Shown: positions 6,171 through 9,648 of the stretch, piece after piece
Position numbering within the stretch: the stretch's first letter is position 1
How the letters are laid out: each line of letters begins with the position of its first letter
The notes under the pieces: model-generated
Database searches by the model: none
The model's input: the letters and a program-made list of their open reading frames with translations, nothing else
Told to the model about the DNA's origin: nothing
Source of the DNA: Chlamydiota bacterium
GTDB lineage: Bacteria > Chlamydiota > Chlamydiia > Chlamydiales > JAJFMK01
DNA length: 9,648 bases
Direction: 5' to 3'
Assembly: GCA_021772215.1 (NCBI GenBank)
Contig: JAJFMK010000324.1
Location: 1 to 9,648 of the forward strand
Position numbers and translations under genes: made by a program

Positions 6171-6761
6171 ATGGCACAGTTAATTGGAAAAAAGGCCCCA
6201 CAAATTAGCGCGACAGCTGTCGTCAATGGCCAAATTGTCAGCAACTACTCACTTGAGCAGTATAAGGGAGAGTATGTCCTTCTCTTCTTCTACCCTCTAG
6301 ACTTTACCTTCGTCTGCCCTACAGAGCTTCACGCCTTTCAAGAGCGACTTCAAGACTTTAAGTCGAGAAGTTGCACTGTCGTTGGCTGCTCTGTCGACAG
6401 CGCCTTTAGCCACCTCGCCTGGCAGCGCACGCCAAAGAGCCAGGGCGGCATCGAAGGTGTTAACTACCCTCTGATCGCCGACGTGCAGAAGCGTGTCGCG
6501 ATCGACTATGACGTCCTCTCTGAGACAGATGGCATCGCCTACCGCGGCCTCTTCCTCATCGACAAGAAGGGAATCATCCGCCACCAGCTGATCAATGACC
6601 TGCCTTTAGGCCGCTCTGTCGACGAGGCGCTTCGTATACTCGATGCCCTGATCTATTTCGAGAAACATGGTGAGGTTTGCCCTGCGAACTGGACTGCTGG
6701 CCAAAAATCCATGCGGCCCACCCAAGAAGGGCTCTCCAAATACTTCACAGCAGCCAACTAA
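6171..6761 (+). CDS. ahpC: 2-Cys peroxiredoxin (AhpC/Prx1 family)
   Basis: A 196-residue typical 2-Cys peroxiredoxin that reduces hydrogen peroxide and organic hydroperoxides in the cytoplasm. The peroxidatic cysteine is C49 in FYPLDFTFVCPTE, with the usual Pro42 and Thr46 before it. The resolving cysteine is C170 in GEVCPANW. A GGIEG segment after the QRTPKSQ stretch and a C-terminal YF (191-192) correspond to the GGLG and YF features of Prx1-type enzymes that can be inactivated by overoxidation. AAGGAG lies about 7 nt before the ATG, a strong site, in contrast to the gene upstream. It is second in the unit after the metallohydrolase. The reductant is not encoded here; in chlamydiae a thioredoxin system is the likely donor. 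Confidence 0.93.
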   Translation: MAQLIGKKAPQISATAVVNGQIVSNYSLEQYKGEYVLLFFYPLDFTFVCPTELHAFQERLQDFKSRSCTVVGCSVDSAFSHLAWQRTPKSQGGIEGVNYPLIADVQKRVAIDYDVLSETDGIAYRGLFLIDKKGIIRHQLINDLPLGRSVDEALRILDALIYFEKHGEVCPANWTAGQKSMRPTQEGLSKYFTAAN

Positions 6762-6768
6762 TATCGAT

Positions 6769-6797
6769 CCACTATAGCGCGTTTCACGCGCTAGTGG
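6769..6797. terminator. Hairpin between convergent ahpC and the enolase unit
   Basis: CCACTA and TAGTGG, followed inward by GCGCG and CGCGC, give an 11-bp stem with a 2-nt bulge (TA at 6775-6776) and a TTTCA loop. It starts 8 bases after the ahpC stop and lies between convergent genes, where a bidirectional terminator is expected. No T-tract follows on either strand, so it would be an unusual terminator or mainly a 3' stabilising structure. Confidence 0.5.
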
Positions 6798-6817
6798 ACA
6801 CGACTTAATATACAAAA

Positions 6818-7219
6818 TTAGAGGCTGGCTAGGGTTGTTAGATAGTCGTAGAGATCTTTTTCGGAGGTAATGAGAAGGCTTTCGTGTCGGCGGCAAACAT
6901 TGAAGATCTTGTCGATAAGCTCATGATCTCCCACGCCAGGCGCACAGATCGCCTGAAGATCAAAGATCGGTTCTGCCTGCTGCAGCTCTTTTAATCCCAC
7001 AAGGTAATCATCTGAGCTAAAGCCCTCTTCACGCACGCGGTAGAAGAGCAGCTTCTGGTGAAAATGGAGCGCCTGAACGGCAAAATGGAGCGCTAAGCTA
7101 TCGGGCGGCGGCTCTCCTAACTTTCCTAAAAGCTCATGAAGTGTCGTGCAGAGGATCGCTGTCTCAAATTCTCCCCGCTCCGCCTCTCCAAAAAGCGCAA
7201 TGGTTGGACCTTTATTCAT
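6818..7219 (-). CDS. Conserved-looking hypothetical protein coupled to enolase
   Basis: A 133-residue soluble protein that I do not recognise. It is rich in leucine and acidic residues, with alternating predicted strands and helices: an N-terminal strand and turn (TIALFGEAERGEF, 6-18), a helical middle with several histidines (about 20-60), a strand near FDLQAICAPGVG, and a final helix-strand-helix including LLITSEKDLYDYL. This could be a small alpha/beta (Rossmann-like) fold, but no catalytic motif is evident, and no signal peptide or membrane segment is seen. Its ATG overlaps the enolase stop as ATGA, and it has no proper Shine-Dalgarno site, so translation probably depends on ribosomes finishing enolase. 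The coupling suggests a gene kept at a fixed ratio to enolase, although a functional link is only inference. Confidence 0.72.
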   Translation of the reverse strand: MNKGPTIALFGEAERGEFETAILCTTLHELLGKLGEPPPDSLALHFAVQALHFHQKLLFYRVREEGFSSDDYLVGLKELQQAEPIFDLQAICAPGVGDHELIDKIFNVCRRHESLLITSEKDLYDYLTTLASL

Positions 7220-8541
7220 GCCATTTGCATTTTCTTTTTTTCTAAGCTGTAGGGATTGCTATCTTGATAGCGGCCACATTTTCCAAGTCCCGCCTCAATG
7301 CTTAGAAGACGGTTATACTTCACCAGACGGTCGGTGCGGCTCAGGGAGCCCGCCTTGATCTGGCCTGTGTTGGCCGCCACGCTAAGGTCGGCAATAAAGC
7401 TATCTTCTGTTTCTCCCGAGCGGTGCGACACAACAGCGCTGTAGCCGCTTGTCTGAGCCAGGCGAATGGCCTCTAGCGTCTCAGTCAGCGTCCCTATCTG
7501 GTTACACTTAACCAATAGAGAATTTGCCACTTTTTGTCGAATTGCCTTCGCAAGCAGCTTCGGATTTGTGACGAGAAGATCATCTCCGACCAGCTGGATC
7601 TTTTTGCCCAATTTCTCGGTGAGGTATCCCCACCCCTTCCAGTCCTCTTCATGAAGCCCATCTTCGATCGAGTCGATCGGATAGCGCTCTACCAGCTGCG
7701 CTAGATAGTCCGCCTGCTCTTCACTTGTTCTCTCAGCAAAGGGAAGCCCTTGCGCCTTAAATTTCTCTTCGACGTAGAGAGTTGAAGTCTTATCAAAAAA
7801 CTCCGAGGCGGCGCAGTCGAGCGCTAACGAAATCTGCTCCCCTGGGCGATAGCCGGCACTCTCGATGGCTAAAAGAATTAGCTCGAGCGCCTCTTCATTG
7901 GAAGAGAGCATCGGAGCAAAGCCCCCCTCATCGCCAACAGAACTACTCAAGTTTTTACTTTTTAAAATCTTTTTCAGAGTGTGAAACACTTCACTTCCCC
8001 AGCGCATCGCCTCACTAAAGCTCGGTGCGCCGACAGGGCGGATCATAAATTCTTGAAAATCCAATGAGTTGTCCGCGTGAGAGCCGCCGTTGATAATGTT
8101 CATCATCGGACAGGGTAGCATAAAGGTATGACAGCCACCTAAATAGCGGTAGAGGGGCAAATTGGCAGTATGAGCGGCGGCTCTGGCCACAGCCAACGAG
8201 ACGCCCAAGATGGCGTTGGCGCCAAAGCGCTCTTTGTTTTCAGTTCCATCCGCCTCAATCATCATCTTATCGATTCGCTCTTGGTCGAATATATGCTCCC
8301 CCACAAGCAGTCCTGCAATCTGGGAGTTGACATGTGAAACAGCCTGCTTCACACCCTTGCCCATATATTGAGAGGAGTCTTGATCGCGCAGCTCTAACGC
8401 CTCCAACGTTCCCGTCGAGGCGCCCGAAGGCACCGACGCCTCAGCCACAATTCCATGATCGGTCGTCACCACAACCTTCACCGTAGGAAAGCCGCGCGAA
8501 TCTAAAATCATCAGCGCCTTAATTGAACGAATGTATGACAT
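7216..8541 (-). CDS. eno: Enolase (phosphopyruvate hydratase)
   Basis: A 441-residue enolase converting 2-phosphoglycerate to phosphoenolpyruvate in glycolysis. The expected catalytic and metal residues are present: the SGAST loop (39-43), H155 and E164 in the GGSHADNSLDFQEFM segment, E205 in GDEGGFAP, metal ligands D242, E293 and D320, catalytic K345, H373 in SHRSGETED, and K396. The sequence follows the chlamydial enolase pattern (for example LPCPMMN, LALDCAAS, PIDSIEDGL, FQDSNPFS-like end). Small departures are KCNQ where KPNQ or KVNQ is usual, and a slightly longer C-terminal tail (SLEKKKMQMA). The start is the ATG at 8541 with AAAGGAG about 6 nt upstream; a TTG one codon earlier is less likely. 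It heads a two-gene unit with the 133-aa protein. Confidence 0.97.
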   Translation of the reverse strand: MSYIRSIKALMILDSRGFPTVKVVVTTDHGIVAEASVPSGASTGTLEALELRDQDSSQYMGKGVKQAVSHVNSQIAGLLVGEHIFDQERIDKMMIEADGTENKERFGANAILGVSLAVARAAAHTANLPLYRYLGGCHTFMLPCPMMNIINGGSHADNSLDFQEFMIRPVGAPSFSEAMRWGSEVFHTLKKILKSKNLSSSVGDEGGFAPMLSSNEEALELILLAIESAGYRPGEQISLALDCAASEFFDKTSTLYVEEKFKAQGLPFAERTSEEQADYLAQLVERYPIDSIEDGLHEEDWKGWGYLTEKLGKKIQLVGDDLLVTNPKLLAKAIRQKVANSLLVKCNQIGTLTETLEAIRLAQTSGYSAVVSHRSGETEDSFIADLSVAANTGQIKAGSLSRTDRLVKYNRLLSIEAGLGKCGRYQDSNPYSLEKKKMQMA

Positions 8542-8565
8542 CAAAAACTCCTTTACATTGGATGT

Positions 8566-8574
8566 AGCATAGCA
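8566..8574 (-). promoter_or_regulatory. Candidate extended -10 promoter of enolase
   Basis: On the minus strand the bases read TGC-TATGCT, an extended -10 with four of six matches to TATAAT. Transcription would begin around 8558-8559, giving a leader of about 18 nt that contains AAAGGAG. No good -35 is seen at 17 bases. A TTGTCA lies farther upstream at unsuitable spacing. Confidence 0.4.
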
Positions 8575-8594
8575 GAAGTTAAATTACTACACTG

Positions 8595-8623
8595 TTGACA
8601 AATCACCCTAAGACAGGTTATCG
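8595..8623 (+). promoter_or_regulatory. Sigma70-like promoter of the outer membrane protein gene
   Basis: A perfect TTGACA (8595-8600) is followed, after exactly 17 bases, by TTATCG (8618-8623), or at 18 bases by TATCGT. Transcription would start near 8630, leaving a leader of about 40 nt before the ATG at 8672. The perfect -35 is notable in a genome where the other candidate promoters here lack one. Confidence 0.55.
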
Positions 8624-8639
8624 TCGTTGACGAGCGATA
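8619..8639 (+). promoter_or_regulatory. Inverted repeat at the -10/start region of the outer membrane protein gene
   Basis: TATCGTCG pairs with CGA-G-CGATA around a TTGA loop, giving an 8-bp stem with one bulged G. It overlaps the -10 and the expected transcription start, which is a typical operator position. Only its right half would be in the transcript if transcription starts near 8630, so a protein-binding site is more likely than an RNA hairpin. Confidence 0.4.
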
Positions 8640-8671
8640 GTATCAATTTCTAAAACTAATAAGAGTGCAAA

Positions 8672-9646
8672 ATGAAAAAATTCACCTCAACCCTCACAAT
8701 CCTCTGCCTTCTCTTTTGTGGAGCCACTTATGGGCAGAACTTCGCGATGGATGATGACTGCTATGATGATTATGCTAACTGGGCAGAAGATTGCTGCTGG
8801 AACTGGGATGACTGCTACTGGGATGACTACTGTGAAAACCCCTCCCGAGTCTACTTAGGACCCGTCTTTTACTATCGCAAAGCGCGGTTCGAAGCGAGTG
8901 GCGAAGGTGAACCTCTCCTAATTGGAAACCTCGAAAACAGAGATCCTCGTGGAAAACTCTGGGGCGTTAACGGTGGTTATGAATATAAAGAGATCTGCTG
9001 CCTCTACGTACGCGCTGATTTTATCTGGTCAGAAGGTGAGATGCGTGGCTGCGGAAGGCATCGCCTCCAAGAGTGGATCGTCGATGGACGCCTTGGCTAC
9101 ACCTGGGGTGAGTGCACCCCGTGCGGCTGGAATGTTACCCCTTATGTCGGTATCGGCTACCTCTGGGACAATCGCAAATTTGAGATTGCCATCAATCCTG
9201 ACGACAACAACGGCAATCCCGGCGAGATCGACTTCAGAGCGCGCTACCGCGCCTGGTTTATTCCTGTCGGTATCTATGGAGAAGTGGAGATCATGTGTGA
9301 CTTCACAGCAGGTCTCGACGTCACCTGGCGCCCTATGTTTGACTGCCGCGTTAAGACCGACGGAAAAGTTAATGGCAAGGAGGTCGTTTCACAAGATATC
9401 GATCTCAACGACGGCAACCTCAGCACCCGCTACAGCTGGCGCATCGAGGTTCCACTTCGTTGGATGATCTGCCCAGATTGGGGTTTCGAGATCGCTGTTC
9501 AGCCCTTCTGGGAGCACTACTCTTGGGCTAAAGTGAAGGGAGAACATATTATGGAAAATGACGAGATCAAGAGTACCATCTGGGGTCTTCCCTCCTTCCG
9601 CGAGAATGCCTGGGGCTCTAAATTCCTCATCGGCTTTAGATTCTAA
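8672..9646 (+). CDS. Cysteine-rich MOMP-like outer membrane beta-barrel protein
   Basis: A 324-residue secreted protein. Residues 1-21 form a signal peptide (MKKFTSTLTILCLLFCGATY then G), with likely cleavage near residue 18 or 21. The mature N-terminus (27-55) is built almost wholly from Asp/Glu, Trp/Tyr and Cys, with cysteines at 30, 41, 42, 48 and 54. The remainder alternates aromatic and polar residues as in amphipathic beta strands (for example around 60-70, 97-118, 135-146, 156-170 and 190-220) and ends in Phe-Arg-Phe, the terminal aromatic needed for BAM insertion. Further cysteines (109, 110, 127, 148, 151, 209, 225 and one near 271) bring the mature total to 13. Chlamydiae lack much peptidoglycan and crosslink their envelope by disulfides, which fits. 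Length and style suggest the MOMP-like porin families of environmental chlamydiae, but pore activity is inferred. AAGAG lies 6 nt before the ATG. Confidence 0.8.
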   Translation: MKKFTSTLTILCLLFCGATYGQNFAMDDDCYDDYANWAEDCCWNWDDCYWDDYCENPSRVYLGPVFYYRKARFEASGEGEPLLIGNLENRDPRGKLWGVNGGYEYKEICCLYVRADFIWSEGEMRGCGRHRLQEWIVDGRLGYTWGECTPCGWNVTPYVGIGYLWDNRKFEIAINPDDNNGNPGEIDFRARYRAWFIPVGIYGEVEIMCDFTAGLDVTWRPMFDCRVKTDGKVNGKEVVSQDIDLNDGNLSTRYSWRIEVPLRWMICPDWGFEIAVQPFWEHYSWAKVKGEHIMENDEIKSTIWGLPSFRENAWGSKFLIGFRF

Positions 9647-9648
9647 GT

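Noticed and set aside
8672..8734. Possible lipoprotein signal in the outer membrane protein (LLFCG)
   Set aside because: The residue before the cysteine is Phe, where a lipobox needs Gly, Ala or Ser, and a normal signal peptidase I site follows. The barrel-like body and terminal Phe also fit a porin better.
1..9648. CRISPR arrays, rRNA genes, prophage or toxin-antitoxin modules
   Set aside because: No regularly spaced direct repeats, rRNA signatures, phage genes or recognisable toxin-antitoxin pairs were seen on either strand. The tandem zinc proteins are paralogues of each other, unlike a toxin-antitoxin pair.

Overview
The window reads as chromosome of a member of the Chlamydiota, most likely an amoeba-associated (environmental) chlamydia rather than Chlamydia itself. 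The pointers are a McsA/McsB-type pair, a TyrP-type aromatic amino acid permease, an enolase whose sequence closely follows the chlamydial form, and a cysteine-rich MOMP-like outer membrane protein ending in phenylalanine. This assignment rests on family recognition from memory, not on a search.

Layout. At the left edge, on the minus strand, mcsA overlaps what appears to be the first codons of mcsB (protein-arginine kinase module). Next comes a 278-base stretch with no gene (592-869). It holds a 179-bp element with long imperfect inverted arms, a central palindrome and an 8-bp direct repeat at its edges, which looks like a miniature inverted-repeat transposable element. Immediately after it are two tandem, translationally coupled, AT-richer plus-strand genes for small paralogous CxxC/HxxC putative zinc-binding proteins of unknown function. 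The second runs 26 bp into the 3' end of the convergent uup gene.

From 1643 to 4185 (minus) a GT2 glycosyltransferase and an ABC-F ATPase (Uup) form a two-gene unit joined by TAATG. Divergent from it, with only 31 bp between the start codons, is a TyrP-type permease that has an extended -10 so close to its ATG that the mRNA may be leaderless. A tRNA-Arg(ACG) follows, then a glyoxalase-II-like metallo-beta-lactamase-fold hydrolase starting 17 nt after the tRNA, and a 2-Cys peroxiredoxin (AhpC) in the same unit.

A G+C-rich hairpin separates ahpC from a convergent minus-strand unit in which enolase is coupled by ATGA to an unrecognised 133-aa protein. Divergent from enolase, a sigma70-like promoter and a leader hairpin precede a 324-aa cysteine-rich outer membrane protein that ends 2 bases before the window does.

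Most of the window is housekeeping (protein quality control, translation, glycolysis, redox defence, amino acid uptake, envelope). The least explained part is 662-1668: the inverted-repeat element plus the tandem zinc-binding genes, which together look like an accessory insertion between mcsA and uup.
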